Below, piece after piece: positions 37,966 through 48,591 of a DNA stretch of 64,000 nt (position 1 is its first letter; each line of letters begins with the position of its first letter). The stretch lies in NCBI GenBank assembly GCA_014239735.1, contig JAAZYI010000020.1, forward strand, positions 60,328 to 124,327. Reading direction: 5' to 3'. The position numbers and the translations under genes are program-made. The notes beneath the pieces were generated by a model. It did not search any database and was not told the DNA's origin. It saw only the letters and a program-made list of their open reading frames with translations. This stretch comes from Dehalococcoidia bacterium. GTDB lineage: Bacteria; Chloroflexota; Dehalococcoidia; Lucifugimonadales; Lucifugimonadaceae.

Positions 37966-38087
37966 AGATTGATTTTAGCATTAAATAAGTATGCATTAAT
38001 CAAATTTATCAATTCAGTTCCCAAAAATTTATCAATGAATGTATACTTTAACTCATATAAAACGTTTATAGATTTGCAAAGGTTTAT

Positions 38088-39032
38088 ATGTCAGGAAGAT
38101 TTGGCGAAATAAAGGTATTTTCTGGTACCTCACATCCTCAACTTACACAGGATATATGTACTAATTTAGGAATAGAGCCTTCAAAAGTTGAAATATTTAA
38201 ATTTGAAAATGACAATACTTTTGTAAGAATTTTGAATAATGTGCGTGAGCAAGATGTTTTTATTGTTCAACCTACAGATAAACCTTCAAATGACAATATA
38301 ATGGAATTATTAATTTGTATGGATGCCGCTAGAAGAGCATCTGCTGGCAGAGTAACCGCAGTAATTCCTTATTTTGGTTATGGTAGAACAGATAAAAAAG
38401 ATCAACCAAGAGTTCCTATATCAGCAAGATTGATTGCTGACTTAATAACTACATCAGGTGCAGATAGAATTCTTACAATGGATCTTCATGCTCCCCAGAT
38501 CCAAGGTTTTTTTAATATCCCTGTTGATGAGTTAACCGCTACTCCAATTCTGGTAGATCACTTTAAAAAAATGAAAAAAGAATTCGTAGTTGTAGCAACT
38601 GATGTTGGAATAAGTAAAAAGGCTAGAGATTTTGCAGCTAGACTTTCTTCTCCTTTGGCAATTATTGAAAAAAGGAGGTCGGACAATAGGGGAAATGTTG
38701 AATTATTAAATGTTATTGGAAATGTTGAAGGCAAGACAGCATTAACATTTGATGATGAAATAGATACTGGAGGTTCTTTATCTCAAGCAATTGCAGCTCT
38801 TTCTATGGCTGGAGTTAATGAGGTGTATAGTTGCGCTACTCATGGTATTTTTTCTGGAGATGCAATAGATAAATTAAGTTCTATTGAGATTCTAAAAGAA
38901 GTAGTGGTTACGGATAGTGTAGGCAAAAAGTCAGGCAATGGTAAAATAAAGTATCTTTCTGTGTCTTCTCTAATCGCTGAAGCAATTTCTCGAATACAGA
39001 GCGGCAGATCAGTTGGAGAATTGTTTAAGTAG
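38088..39032 (+). CDS. prs: ribose-phosphate pyrophosphokinase
   Basis: This enzyme makes PRPP for nucleotides, His and Trp. Conserved features are IKVFSGTSHPQLTQDI at the N-terminus, PYFGYGRTDKKDQPR (ATP loop), MDLHAPQIQGFFNIPVD with the metal His, and the PRPP loop LTFDDEIDTGGSL (most homologues have VDDMIDTAGT). Length 314 is normal. It is the first gene of a plus-strand run with secA, 22 bp downstream. Confidence 0.96.
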   Translation: MSGRFGEIKVFSGTSHPQLTQDICTNLGIEPSKVEIFKFENDNTFVRILNNVREQDVFIVQPTDKPSNDNIMELLICMDAARRASAGRVTAVIPYFGYGRTDKKDQPRVPISARLIADLITTSGADRILTMDLHAPQIQGFFNIPVDELTATPILVDHFKKMKKEFVVVATDVGISKKARDFAARLSSPLAIIEKRRSDNRGNVELLNVIGNVEGKTALTFDDEIDTGGSLSQAIAALSMAGVNEVYSCATHGIFSGDAIDKLSSIEILKEVVVTDSVGKKSGNGKIKYLSVSSLIAEAISRIQSGRSVGELFK

Positions 39033-39054
39033 ACATAAACTTGAAGAGGCTTGA

Positions 39055-41616
39055 ATGGGGTTATTCTCAAAAATTTTAGGAGATCCGAATAAAAAAGTAC
39101 TTAATAAACTTAATGGTACTGTTTCAGAGGTAAATAAATTAGAAGATTTTTTTGCGTCTAAAACTAATTCAGAACTAAAAGAGTTCTCTCAAAATTTAAG
39201 AAATAAAGTTAAAGAAGAATCCGATTCGGAGGATATTATTATAAACTCTTTTGCCTTGGTAAGAGAAGCTTCAAAAAGATTAATAGGCCTAAGACATTTC
39301 GATGTACAAATTTTGGGTGGGTTAGTCCTCCATCAAGGAAAAATTTCTGAAATGAAAACGGGAGAAGGAAAAACTCTTGTTGCCACATTACCAACATATT
39401 TAAACGCAATTGGTGAAGATTCTGTACATGTAATTACAGTTAATGATTATTTAGCAAAAAGAGATGCCGAGTGGATGGGGCCTATATATAAATTTTTAGG
39501 ACTCACTATTGGGTGCCTTCAAAGTGGGGCCTCATTTATTTATGAATTTGATGAAGAAAGTAATAAAGGGTCAATGACTGAAACTACCAGAGAAAGTGCA
39601 TATAAGTGCGACATATTGTATGGAACAAATAATGAATTTGGGTTTGATTATTTAAGAGATAATATGGCCATAGATCATAATAGGCAGGTCCAATCAAAAC
39701 TTGTATATGCAATTGTCGATGAAGTTGACAACATATTGATAGATGAAGCTAGAACTCCTTTAATTATTAGTGGTCCTGCAAAAGACAGATCAAATGAATA
39801 CAGACAGTATTCGTCTATAGCTAGATCTTTAAATATAGAAGATGATTTTGTGATTGATGAAAAAACAAAAAATGTGACATTAACTGAAGTTGGTATTCAG
39901 AAAATCGAGAATAATTTAAACATTGAAAATTTATATGACATTGAAAATTCTGAACTAACTCATTTTATTGAGAATGCATTAAAGGCACAATTTATATTTA
40001 AGAAAGACCAGGAATATGTTGTAAAAAATCAACAAGTTATTTTAGTGGATGAATTTACTGGAAGACTTATGCAAGGAAGAAGATTGTCTGACGGTCTTCA
40101 TCAGGCAATAGAAGCAAAGGAAAATGTAAAAATTCTTGCAGAATCAATTACATATGCAACTATTACACTTCAAAACTTTTTCAGAATGTATGAAAAATTA
40201 TCAGGAATGACGGGTACAGCACTTACTGAAGCAGAGGAATTTTATAAAATTTATAATTTGGAAGTGGTTGAGGTGCCAACAAATTCTGAGCTTAAAAGAA
40301 ATGACTCTTCTGACTTAATATTTAAGGATGAGAAAGCAAAATTTTCACATATTGTAAATGAAGCTTCAAAATTACAGAAGCAAAAGTCACCTGTACTAAT
40401 AGGTACTACTAGTATAGAAAAATCTGAAATTATAAGTAGCATGCTTAGAAAAAATAGTGTCCCTCATAATGTATTAAACGCAAAATTTCACGAGAAAGAA
40501 GCTACCATTATTGCTGAAGCAGGCAAACCTAGTGCAGTTACTGTTGCAACTAATATGGCTGGGAGAGGAACAGATATAGTTCTCGGTGGCTCAACAAAGG
40601 ATTCCGATGAGTGGAAAGATAATAATAAAAAGGTTATTTCAATGGGTGGGTTATATGTAATAGGAACAGAAAGGCATGAAAGCAGAAGAATAGATAATCA
40701 GCTAAGAGGAAGATCAGGAAGGCAAGGTGATCCTGGTTTTACCCAATTTTATATTTCTCTTGAAGATGATCTGATGAAGAGATTTGGAGGAGAAAGAATA
40801 AAGTCAATGATGTATATGGTTGGAATGGAGGATGATATTCCTATTGAAAATAAAATATTAACTAGAGCTGTTGAAAATGCTCAATCTAAAGTTGAAGGAT
40901 ATAACTTTGAAATTAGAAAAGCGTTAGTTGAATATGATGATGTCATGAATCGGCAGAGAGAAATTATTTATGACCTCAGGAATAGGGCACTAAAAAAAGA
41001 ACATTATTTTGATGAATGGAGTAAAGAGATATCTCAAAATATTTTAGATTTTATATTTATTTCTAGAGGCAGCGAAGAAGGAATAGAAAACAGAATAACA
41101 GTAGATATATCCAGAATATTTCAAATTGGTCCTCAAGAAACTGAAATCAACTTATCTGAAAAAAATAATATAGAAAATGAAGTAGAGGATTTAATAGTTA
41201 ATTTATTGGAAGATTTTAAGAATACTAATGATAATAAAGAGATTTCATCTTGGATTTCGAGTTTATTTTTAAGGGCCATAGATATGCATTGGGTAGAACA
41301 TTTAACTACAATGGATAACATGAGGCAAGGAATAGGGCTTCAAGCAGCAGGGCAAAGAGATCCTTTAATGCAATATAAAAAAACCGGATTTGATTTATTT
41401 GAGAACCTATTGATTAGAATAAAAAGAGATGTCAGCTTAAATTTGATAGCTTTTTCTAAATCAGCAGGTATAGAGCCTCCCACAAAAACAGCAAAAACAA
41501 AAAACTTTACCCCAGAGGGCAATAAAAATGTAAAGATTGGAAGAAATGATCCTTGTCCATGCGGAAGTGGCCTAAAATATAAAAAATGTTTTGGCACAAA
41601 AGATTGTAGATTATGA
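39055..41616 (+). CDS. secA: protein translocase ATPase SecA
   Basis: This is the motor of the Sec pathway. Walker A is [15 protein letters not shown], the DEAD block is [22 protein letters not shown], and the second nucleotide domain has [15 protein letters not shown] and [14 protein letters not shown]-type motifs (here [14 protein letters not shown]). The C-terminal zinc motif is [12 protein letters not shown], used for SecB or ribosome contacts. At 853 residues it is full length. Its TGA overlaps the next gene by 4 bp. Confidence 0.98.
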   Translation: MGLFSKILGDPNKKVLNKLNGTVSEVNKLEDFFASKTNSELKEFSQNLRNKVKEESDSEDIIINSFALVREASKRLIGLRHFDVQILGGLVLHQGKISEMKTGEGKTLVATLPTYLNAIGEDSVHVITVNDYLAKRDAEWMGPIYKFLGLTIGCLQSGASFIYEFDEESNKGSMTETTRESAYKCDILYGTNNEFGFDYLRDNMAIDHNRQVQSKLVYAIVDEVDNILIDEARTPLIISGPAKDRSNEYRQYSSIARSLNIEDDFVIDEKTKNVTLTEVGIQKIENNLNIENLYDIENSELTHFIENALKAQFIFKKDQEYVVKNQQVILVDEFTGRLMQGRRLSDGLHQAIEAKENVKILAESITYATITLQNFFRMYEKLSGMTGTALTEAEEFYKIYNLEVVEVPTNSELKRNDSSDLIFKDEKAKFSHIVNEASKLQKQKSPVLIGTTSIEKSEIISSMLRKNSVPHNVLNAKFHEKEATIIAEAGKPSAVTVATNMAGRGTDIVLGGSTKDSDEWKDNNKKVISMGGLYVIGTERHESRRIDNQLRGRSGRQGDPGFTQFYISLEDDLMKRFGGERIKSMMYMVGMEDDIPIENKILTRAVENAQSKVEGYNFEIRKALVEYDDVMNRQREIIYDLRNRALKKEHYFDEWSKEISQNILDFIFISRGSEEGIENRITVDISRIFQIGPQETEINLSEKNNIENEVEDLIVNLLEDFKNTNDNKEISSWISSLFLRAIDMHWVEHLTTMDNMRQGIGLQAAGQRDPLMQYKKTGFDLFENLLIRIKRDVSLNLIAFSKSAGIEPPTKTAKTKNFTPEGNKNVKIGRNDPCPCGSGLKYKKCFGTKDCRL

Positions 41617-42263
41617 GTATAGATATGATCGATATGGTCAAAAATAACCATTCTAATAGATCAGGTTATATAGAAATGATCACTAATTATTTTTCTCATC
41701 TAAAAGAAATTCCTTACCAGAAAATAAATGAAACTTTTATTTCTGGAGAAGCTTTTAATTTGAAATTATCATTGAAACTTTATTATTCAGAATTTAAAAA
41801 TTTGGATGAAATAGATGATTACTTATTTATTCCATATGACTTTAATCAAAAAGAGAGAGACCTAATAAAGAGGCTAATGGGTGCAAAACTATATTCTGCC
41901 CATTTGAATTATTTTTATGGAATAGTTGTTGAAAATGCTATTAGAGAGATTTTGAGATTAGAAATAGAAAAAAAACGAAGCTTTCATGATTACGATAATT
42001 ATTCTGAAATTAACGATAAAGTCTTTAGTTTGATTTATGGAAAGAAAAATAAAGACCTTTGGTCAGAATTTTGCACTTATGAAAGATTAGGGTCAAAAAG
42101 CTATTATGTTCCCAGTAAAATATATCCTTTGGAATATGATAGTTTCACATATTGGTTATCTAAAAAAAGAATTAAATCATGTGCACCAGAATTAAATGCT
42201 AGTTTAATTTCAAGAGGCTTGAATTATTTAGAAAGAATTGGGATAAAAAATGAATTATATTAA
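41613..42263 (+). CDS. hypothetical protein between secA and valS
   Basis: I do not recognise this 216-residue protein. It has no signal peptide or membrane helix, is rich in Tyr, Phe, Lys and Glu, and appears mostly helical. Visible blocks include [16 protein letters not shown] near residue 45 and [15 protein letters not shown] near residue 110. The gene overlaps secA by 4 bp and valS by 14 bp, and its base and codon use look like its neighbours. That coupling supports a real gene, expressed with secA and valS. Confidence 0.7.
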   Translation: MSIDMIDMVKNNHSNRSGYIEMITNYFSHLKEIPYQKINETFISGEAFNLKLSLKLYYSEFKNLDEIDDYLFIPYDFNQKERDLIKRLMGAKLYSAHLNYFYGIVVENAIREILRLEIEKKRSFHDYDNYSEINDKVFSLIYGKKNKDLWSEFCTYERLGSKSYYVPSKIYPLEYDSFTYWLSKKRIKSCAPELNASLISRGLNYLERIGIKNELY

Positions 42264-44847
42264 CGAAGATATTTTTCCAAAAAATTATAAGCATTTAGAT
42301 GTGGAAAAAAAAATAATTCAAGAGTGGAACAAAGAAAATTTATATTCTAATTTCAACCCTGACACTACAAAGAAAATTTTCTCTGTAGATACTCCTCCTC
42401 CTACGGCAAGTGGTTATTTACATATAGGTCATGTATTTTCATACTCTCACCAAGATTTTATAGTTAGATTTAGGCGAATGAGAGGAGAAGAAATATTTTA
42501 TCCAATGGGGTGGGATGATAATGGACTTCCAACTGAAAGAAGAGTTCAAGATTATTTTAATGTTAAATGTGATCCTGAAGAGAAAAGCGTTGAGAATATA
42601 TTGGATAAAATTGAAGAGAATAAAAAAAACTCTTCGGCTTTGAAGGTTTCAAGGAATAATTTTATTGAATTGTGTCATATTGTAACAACTGAAGACGAGA
42701 AGGTGTTCAAAGAATTATTTATGAAAATTGCATTATCTGTTGACTGGAATCATGAATACACAACTATTCAAGATTTACCTAGAGAGCTCGCCCAAAAAAG
42801 TTTTATAGATCTGTATGAGAAAGGATTTGTTTATAATACAGATAGTCCCTCTTTGTGGGATCCTGAATTCCAAACTGCAGTAGCTCAAGCAGAAATCGAA
42901 GATAGAGAAATGCCTGGGGCTTTCCATGATATTAGATTTCAGACTGATTCAGGCGAATCATTTATTATTTCTACTACTAGGCCAGAACTGCTTGCAGCTT
43001 GTGTAGGAGTAGCAGCTCATCCTGAAGACAAAAGATTTAAACATCTAATTGGCAAAAATGCTGTAACTCCACTTTTCGGCATAAAAGTTCCAATATTCGG
43101 AAGTGAATTAGTTGATATGGAAAAAGGAACTGGAATTTTGATGGTATGTACATTTGGAGATAATGTAGACGTTCAATGGTGGCAAGAAAATAACTTAGAT
43201 ACAAGAATAATAGTTAATAAATACGGTAGATTAGATGAAGTTGATTTTGGATCTAAAGGTTGGGAATCCAAAAGTCCAGAAGAAGCAAATATTTATTATT
43301 CTAGAATATCTGGAAAAAATTTGAAGCAGGCTAAAACTGAAATAGTAGAAATGCTTTCAAATAAAGATAATTTTGAAGATGAGCCCGCTCTTGTAGGCAA
43401 ACCTAAAGAAATTACTCATAGTGTTAGATTTTATGAAAGAAGCAAGACCCCGTTAGAAATACTAAGCACTAGGCAGTGGTTTGTTAAATTAATGGATAAA
43501 AAAGAATTATTAATAGAAAAATCTAATCAAATTGATTGGCATCCAGATTTTATGAGGAAAAGATTTGAGAATTGGACTGAAAATCTTCAGTTTGATTGGT
43601 GTATTAGCAGGCAAAGATTTTTTGGCGTTCCTTTTCCTCTGTGGTACAAACTTGATCAATTTTTAAAGCCCGATTACAACAACCCAATTGTGGCTAATAT
43701 GTCTGATCTGCCTGTTGATCCAGCTGAAGATACACCTTTAGGCTATTCAGAGAGTGATAGAGGAAAGCCAAATGGATTTATTGGCGAAAAAGATGTATTT
43801 GATACATGGTTTACAAGTTCATTGACTCCTCAAATAGGAGGAAAATGGGATAAGGATGATAATTTTTTAGATAAAGTATTTCCTTATGACATAAGACCTC
43901 AAAGCCATGAAATAATAAGAACTTGGGCTTTTTATACTGTAGTAAAATCAGCACTTCATCATAATGAGATACCTTGGAAAAATGTAATTATTAGCGGATG
44001 GGTTTTAGACCCTGACAGAAAGAAAATGAGTAAAAGCAAAGGTAATGTGGTGGTTCCTAATGATTTAATTGAGACATATGGCGCTGACGCAGTAAGGTAT
44101 TGGGCGGCTAACGCAAGATTGGGCAGTGATACTGCAAATGAAGAACAAATATTTAAAGTAGGCAAAAAGTTAGTTGTTAAATTATTCAATGCTAGTAAAT
44201 TTGTACTTAATGGTGCACCAGAATCTATTGATATTAAAAATATAACTGAACCATTAGATTTATCTACAGTCCACTTGTTCAATGAATATCTAGATCAGAT
44301 AACCAAAAATATGGAGAATTTTCAGTTCTCTGAGGCATTAAACAAATTAGAAGATTTCTTCTGGAATTATTTTACAGATAATTATATAGAACTTGTTAAG
44401 AATAGAAGCAAATTTAATGATTATGGGCAGAAAACTGTTTCTGGATTAACAACATTAAGGCTAATATTAGAAAATTTACTTAAATTATTTGCTCCATTTA
44501 TCCCTATGATTACTGAAGAAATATGGGGATGGGTATACAGAGATAACAATGTAAATTATCAATCTATTCATTTTGAGAAATGGCCTGAAAAAATTAATTT
44601 AAATTTTAAAGATTTCAACTCTGAGCCATTGATTATTGCCAGAGAAGCTATAGGTGCAGTCAGAAAAGAGAAGACAAATTTAGGTTTGAGTCTAGGAGCA
44701 GAGGTAAAAAAAGTATCATTAATTATTAATAAAGACATTCAAAGTATCCTTAATAATGTTATTGACGATATAAAAGATGCTTCAAGGTCCCAAAGTATTG
44801 TAATTAAAACTGGTTCTCAAGAAGGAATCAGGGCTTCAATAGATTAA
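42250..44847 (+). CDS. valS: valine--tRNA ligase, archaeal-like type
   Basis: This enzyme charges tRNA-Val. The HIGH motif is in PPPTASGYLHIGHVFSY, and KMSKS is in DRKKMSKSKGNVVVP. The editing domain and anticodon domain (LFAPFIPMITEEIWGW) are present. The stretch MGWDDNGLPTERRVQ is typical of the archaeal-like bacterial ValS (also in rickettsiae and actinobacteria), not the E. coli type. At 865 residues it is full length for that group. The start lies 14 bp inside the upstream hypothetical gene. Confidence 0.96.
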   Translation: MNYINEDIFPKNYKHLDVEKKIIQEWNKENLYSNFNPDTTKKIFSVDTPPPTASGYLHIGHVFSYSHQDFIVRFRRMRGEEIFYPMGWDDNGLPTERRVQDYFNVKCDPEEKSVENILDKIEENKKNSSALKVSRNNFIELCHIVTTEDEKVFKELFMKIALSVDWNHEYTTIQDLPRELAQKSFIDLYEKGFVYNTDSPSLWDPEFQTAVAQAEIEDREMPGAFHDIRFQTDSGESFIISTTRPELLAACVGVAAHPEDKRFKHLIGKNAVTPLFGIKVPIFGSELVDMEKGTGILMVCTFGDNVDVQWWQENNLDTRIIVNKYGRLDEVDFGSKGWESKSPEEANIYYSRISGKNLKQAKTEIVEMLSNKDNFEDEPALVGKPKEITHSVRFYERSKTPLEILSTRQWFVKLMDKKELLIEKSNQIDWHPDFMRKRFENWTENLQFDWCISRQRFFGVPFPLWYKLDQFLKPDYNNPIVANMSDLPVDPAEDTPLGYSESDRGKPNGFIGEKDVFDTWFTSSLTPQIGGKWDKDDNFLDKVFPYDIRPQSHEIIRTWAFYTVVKSALHHNEIPWKNVIISGWVLDPDRKKMSKSKGNVVVPNDLIETYGADAVRYWAANARLGSDTANEEQIFKVGKKLVVKLFNASKFVLNGAPESIDIKNITEPLDLSTVHLFNEYLDQITKNMENFQFSEALNKLEDFFWNYFTDNYIELVKNRSKFNDYGQKTVSGLTTLRLILENLLKLFAPFIPMITEEIWGWVYRDNNVNYQSIHFEKWPEKINLNFKDFNSEPLIIAREAIGAVRKEKTNLGLSLGAEVKKVSLIINKDIQSILNNVIDDIKDASRSQSIVIKTGSQEGIRASID

Positions 44848-45095
44848 CTTTCTGATATTTCTATATCGCTACCAAAAAAATCAACCCAAGGTTTGAACTG
44901 TTCTACAAATTCCTTACCTTCCTCAATTGTTGTAAGACCTTTGACAGCTCTTCCAGGATCATAGCCTTGAGCTTTTGCCATTGCTTCTATTCCTCTTTTA
45001 GTCAGTCTAACTCCTCCAACCACGAATTCATCTCCGTTGTCATCTAGAACTATTAGGTCTAACCCCTTTTCCTTTTCTTTCCAAAATAATTTCAT
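44844..45095 (-). CDS. small hypothetical protein
   Basis: An 83-residue soluble acidic protein, not recognised. It reads as a short beta part (LDLIVLDDNGDEFVVGGVRL) and a helical part (TKRGIEAMAKAQGYDPG, IEEGKEFVEQFKPW). No membrane segment or Cys pair is seen. It ends 4 bp inside convergent valS and lies 3 bp upstream of coaBC, so it is probably the first gene in, or last before, the coenzyme A block; its start is at 45095 and coaBC is upstream on the minus strand, making it the last gene of that operon. Confidence 0.65.
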   Translation of the reverse strand: MKLFWKEKEKGLDLIVLDDNGDEFVVGGVRLTKRGIEAMAKAQGYDPGRAVKGLTTIEEGKEFVEQFKPWVDFFGSDIEISES

Positions 45096-45098
45096 TTT

Positions 45099-46304
45099 TT
45101 ATTTAATTATTTTTGATAATTCGTCAAGTATTTTCCCTGCTATTACTCTTTTGGGCTCTATTTCTGTTGAAGAGATATTGCCATCTTTTGTAATCATTTT
45201 AACTTGATTATAATCAGATTCGAAGCCAATTTTCTTACTCGACACATCGTTAATTACAACCATGTCTAAATTTTTAGCTTTAAGTTTATCAATTCCGTTA
45301 TTTAAATGATTTTCAGTTTCTGCAGCAAAACCAACCTTGATGCAGTTATTTTTTTGTATGCTTTTTAATATATCAGGAGTTTGCTTTAGGTTTAATTCTA
45401 GATTTTTTCCTGATTGTTTCTTAATTTTTCTGTCAACTTTAATTTCAGGAGTAAAATCAGATACTGCTGCTGCCATAATTATGCAATCTGCATCTTTTAC
45501 TCTAGTCTTTATTTCTCTCGCCATCTCTTCTGCAGTTTCAACAGAAATTTTATTGATTTTTGATGCAGTAACTAAATTAGATGATGATACTAGAGTCACA
45601 TCTGCACCCCTCATTAAACCTTCCTCAGCAATTAAATGACCCATTTTTCCAGACGATCTGTTTCCAATATATCTTACTGAATCTATAGGTTCTTTAGTTC
45701 CCCCAGCAGAAACAAGAATTTTTATATCTTTTAATTCATTTTCTATGCCCAAGATCCTATTTATTTCGTTAGAAATATTACCTAAATCTTGTAGCCTTCC
45801 CTTCCCAAAAGATCCTGAGGCTAAATATCCCTCTTCAGGCTCCATAATTATGACCCCATTTTCTTTCAAAGTATCTATATTTGTTTTTACAGCAAAATGA
45901 TCATACATATTCCCATCCATTGCTGGAGCTATTAAAACAGGCTTGGTAGTTGCAATAACAGTCGTCGAAATTATGTCATCACATGCTCCTCTAGCGATTT
46001 TTGAAATAATATTAGCTGTAGCAGGAACTATTGCAATAATATCTGCTGTCTTTGATATGTCTAAATGATCAATATTTGAGTCTGAATTATTATCCCATAA
46101 AGAATCTGTGACTTTGTTGTGAGTTATGCCTTCAAAAGTTGCCTTTCCAACAAACTTTTTAGCTGATTCAGTTAATAGCACATGAACTGAAGCTCCCTTT
46201 TGGGTCCACTCGCTTGCTAAACTTATAGATTTATAGGCAGAAATACTCCCTGTTACGCAGAGAGCAATTTTTTTACCTTTAAAATTTACTGTTTTATCTA
46301 TCAT
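45099..46304 (-). CDS. coaBC: bifunctional phosphopantothenoylcysteine decarboxylase/synthetase
   Basis: This protein performs two steps of coenzyme A synthesis. The flavoprotein CoaC half shows ALCVTGSISAYKSI, the His in HLDISKTADIIAIVPATAN, and PAMDGNMY, where the usual PxMN has Asp for Asn. The CoaB half starts near residue 190 with ILVSAGGTKEPIDSVRYIGNRSSGKMG and contains KQSGKNLELNLKQTPDIL. Length of 401 is normal. It overlaps coaX by 11 bp in a minus-strand acpS-nnr-coaX-coaBC operon. Confidence 0.96.
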   Translation of the reverse strand: MIDKTVNFKGKKIALCVTGSISAYKSISLASEWTQKGASVHVLLTESAKKFVGKATFEGITHNKVTDSLWDNNSDSNIDHLDISKTADIIAIVPATANIISKIARGACDDIISTTVIATTKPVLIAPAMDGNMYDHFAVKTNIDTLKENGVIIMEPEEGYLASGSFGKGRLQDLGNISNEINRILGIENELKDIKILVSAGGTKEPIDSVRYIGNRSSGKMGHLIAEEGLMRGADVTLVSSSNLVTASKINKISVETAEEMAREIKTRVKDADCIIMAAAVSDFTPEIKVDRKIKKQSGKNLELNLKQTPDILKSIQKNNCIKVGFAAETENHLNNGIDKLKAKNLDMVVINDVSSKKIGFESDYNQVKMITKDGNISSTEIEPKRVIAGKILDELSKIIK

Positions 46305-47088
46305 GATTAAGTTTATAAATTAATCTTAAGCCTTCTAAAGTAAGGTTGGGCTCTATCTTATCAAAAATTGAAGTATGATTGTCTATTAAATTTGCAAATC
46401 CTCCAGTGCCAATCACAAAAACGTCTTTCTTTTGAACTTTTAATTCATTAATAATTCTACTTATAATACCTTCAGTTAAGGAGATGTAACCCCAAAATAA
46501 AGATGATTTTAAAGACTCATCAGTAGAATTTCCTATTACTTTGTTATTGGCACTAAGATTTTTAAGGTCAATATTTTCTAATAATGAAGCATTATCAGAT
46601 AAAGCCTTTGAAGCTACTTCTAGGCCAGGAAAAATTGAACCTCCTAGGAAATCACCTTTTTTTGAAATTACTTCAAATACTGTTGCTGTTCCAAAATCAA
46701 CAACTATTTTGAAGAGATTTTTTGGATATAAATAATTTACAGCGGTACAGTCAGCAATTCTGTCTGCTCCTAAATCAGATACAGGCTCATAATTAAATTT
46801 TATTTCTGGAATTGAACTGGAATCTACAAATATAGGGGTTAAATTTAATTTATCGTTCATTTGTAGAATAATTTCGTCATTTAGGTCAGGTACTACGGAA
46901 GAAATAATGCAGCCCATTATATTTATGTCTTTATCCAATGTAGCTATATATTCAGTAATAGATTTAGGTATACTATTTATATCTTTTATATCACTATCAA
47001 AAGAAATTGTTTTGATATTATTTTTTGAATAATCTTCGAATATTCCAACTTTTATCTTGCTATTACCTATGTCTATTGCAATTAGCAT
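46294..47088 (-). CDS. coaX: type III pantothenate kinase
   Basis: This enzyme is the first step of coenzyme A synthesis, of the feedback-insensitive type III. Blocks seen are IAIDIGNSKIKVGIF (phosphate/Asp loop), SDLGADRIADCTAVNYLYP, VVDFGTATVFEVI and FLGGSIFPGLEVASKAL. Length is 264 residues. It precedes coaBC with an 11 bp overlap, so two consecutive functions in one pathway are co-expressed. Confidence 0.95.
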   Translation of the reverse strand: MLIAIDIGNSKIKVGIFEDYSKNNIKTISFDSDIKDINSIPKSITEYIATLDKDINIMGCIISSVVPDLNDEIILQMNDKLNLTPIFVDSSSIPEIKFNYEPVSDLGADRIADCTAVNYLYPKNLFKIVVDFGTATVFEVISKKGDFLGGSIFPGLEVASKALSDNASLLENIDLKNLSANNKVIGNSTDESLKSSLFWGYISLTEGIISRIINELKVQKKDVFVIGTGGFANLIDNHTSIFDKIEPNLTLEGLRLIYKLNHDR

Positions 47089-47091
47089 TAA

Positions 47092-48591
47092 CTACTCCAA
47101 TATTTTAAATACTTGGGGTATGAAAGATATCACATTACTGGCAGTCATTGAAGTTGATCCGTATTTTTCTTTTGCTAGCAATCCAGATTGGCTATGCACA
47201 TAAGTTGCTATAATTGCAGCATCTTCAATATTAATAGAATCATTTGATGCCAAACTTCCTATTACTCCAGTTAATACATCCCCCATTCCTGGTTTTGACA
47301 TACCTCCATTAGCTAAGGTATTAATTTTCTGAGCTCCATTAGGAGTAGTGATTATTGTATTTGCGCCTTTTAAGAGAATATTCAAGTTTGTATTTTTTGA
47401 AATTGTTTTAATAGATTCTAGTGAAATGTCACTTTTTTCTATATTAAACAATTTCTCGTATTCTCCTATATGAGGCGTGATTAAAGTAGGGGTCTTAAAT
47501 TTCTCCCACCAATTCTCAATTCCAGAAAGAACATTTAAGGCATCTGCATCAAGAATTATATTATGCATATTATTAGTGCTTGAAAGATAATGCATTAGAT
47601 CTTTAATTATTTTGTTTGATTCCTTATTTATTCCTAGTCCTACCCCTATGGATATAGATGTAAATCTAGACAGATAGCCATCTGGATCCTTTGATATATC
47701 GAATTTAAAATTTGTTACTTCTGGAGTCTCATTTATGATCTCTTTTAATAATACAGATGAAGTTGATATAGATGTATGCCCAGTGCCAGAAATATTTGAG
47801 GATTTTGAACTTAATATTGGGGCTCCAGGATACTTCTCAGAACCACCTATAATTAAATGTGATCCAAATTTGCCTTTATATAAATTATCTTTTCTCTTTG
47901 GGAACATATTTTTAACTAAATTAAAATCTATTGCTTGAGCGCAATTAATGCCTTGGTCCTCTATATCTTTCTCTCTAATTCCTAGATCTATATGAGATGT
48001 TGAAGTAAATAAAGAAGGATCTTTTAATGTTCCAGTTGTTTGGTAGCCCAGAAATATAACATGAGATGAATTTAAAGTATTTTTGTCATGAAGTCCTGTA
48101 TTAGGATCAAATCCCGACGGTAAGTCTAAAGAAATAATTTTTGCATTCAGTTTTAGGCTAAGATTATTTATAAATGCTAGATTTTTTGAGATATCAGGCC
48201 TCATTGGAAGTTTTCCAGATATTCCAAGTATGCAATCTAGAATTATAGTATTGTCAGTTTTGTTAATTATTTTGTATTTATTTATTTCATTTAAATCTAT
48301 TCCTAATTTATTGGCTAAATTTAAATTATTAGACTTAGATTTTGAATTTATAGAATGAAAATACTCTATTTCATTTATGGAACCTTCATTTTCTAATTTA
48401 TTTCCTATTAATAATCCGTCTTCTCCGTTAAGGCCAGCACCAACAACAACAATTAATTTTGACGGATTCAGTATTGTTAGGGTATTAGCTACCCCTTCAA
48501 CTGCTTTTTTTTGGAGTTTTTTTTCTTTTGAAGTTAGATTTATTATATTTTCAATCTTCTTAATTTCAGCAGGATTTAATATTGGGATCAT
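47092..48591 (-). CDS. nnr: bifunctional NAD(P)H-hydrate repair enzyme
   Basis: The protein repairs hydrated NADH and NADPH. The N-terminal epimerase domain (YjeF-N, residues 1-210) has VVVGAGLNGEDGLLIGN, LDCILGISGKLPMRP and LDLPSGFDPNTGL. The C-terminal ADP-dependent dehydratase domain has FGSHLIIGGSEKYPGAP, ILDADALNVL, TPHIGEYEKLF and GGMSKPGMGDVLTGVI. The N-terminal GxGNNGGDG motif is replaced by GAGLNGEDG. It starts with the ATG that overlaps acpS by 4 bp. Confidence 0.94.
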   Translation of the reverse strand: MIPILNPAEIKKIENIINLTSKEKKLQKKAVEGVANTLTILNPSKLIVVVGAGLNGEDGLLIGNKLENEGSINEIEYFHSINSKSKSNNLNLANKLGIDLNEINKYKIINKTDNTIILDCILGISGKLPMRPDISKNLAFINNLSLKLNAKIISLDLPSGFDPNTGLHDKNTLNSSHVIFLGYQTTGTLKDPSLFTSTSHIDLGIREKDIEDQGINCAQAIDFNLVKNMFPKRKDNLYKGKFGSHLIIGGSEKYPGAPILSSKSSNISGTGHTSISTSSVLLKEIINETPEVTNFKFDISKDPDGYLSRFTSISIGVGLGINKESNKIIKDLMHYLSSTNNMHNIILDADALNVLSGIENWWEKFKTPTLITPHIGEYEKLFNIEKSDISLESIKTISKNTNLNILLKGANTIITTPNGAQKINTLANGGMSKPGMGDVLTGVIGSLASNDSINIEDAAIIATYVHSQSGLLAKEKYGSTSMTASNVISFIPQVFKILE

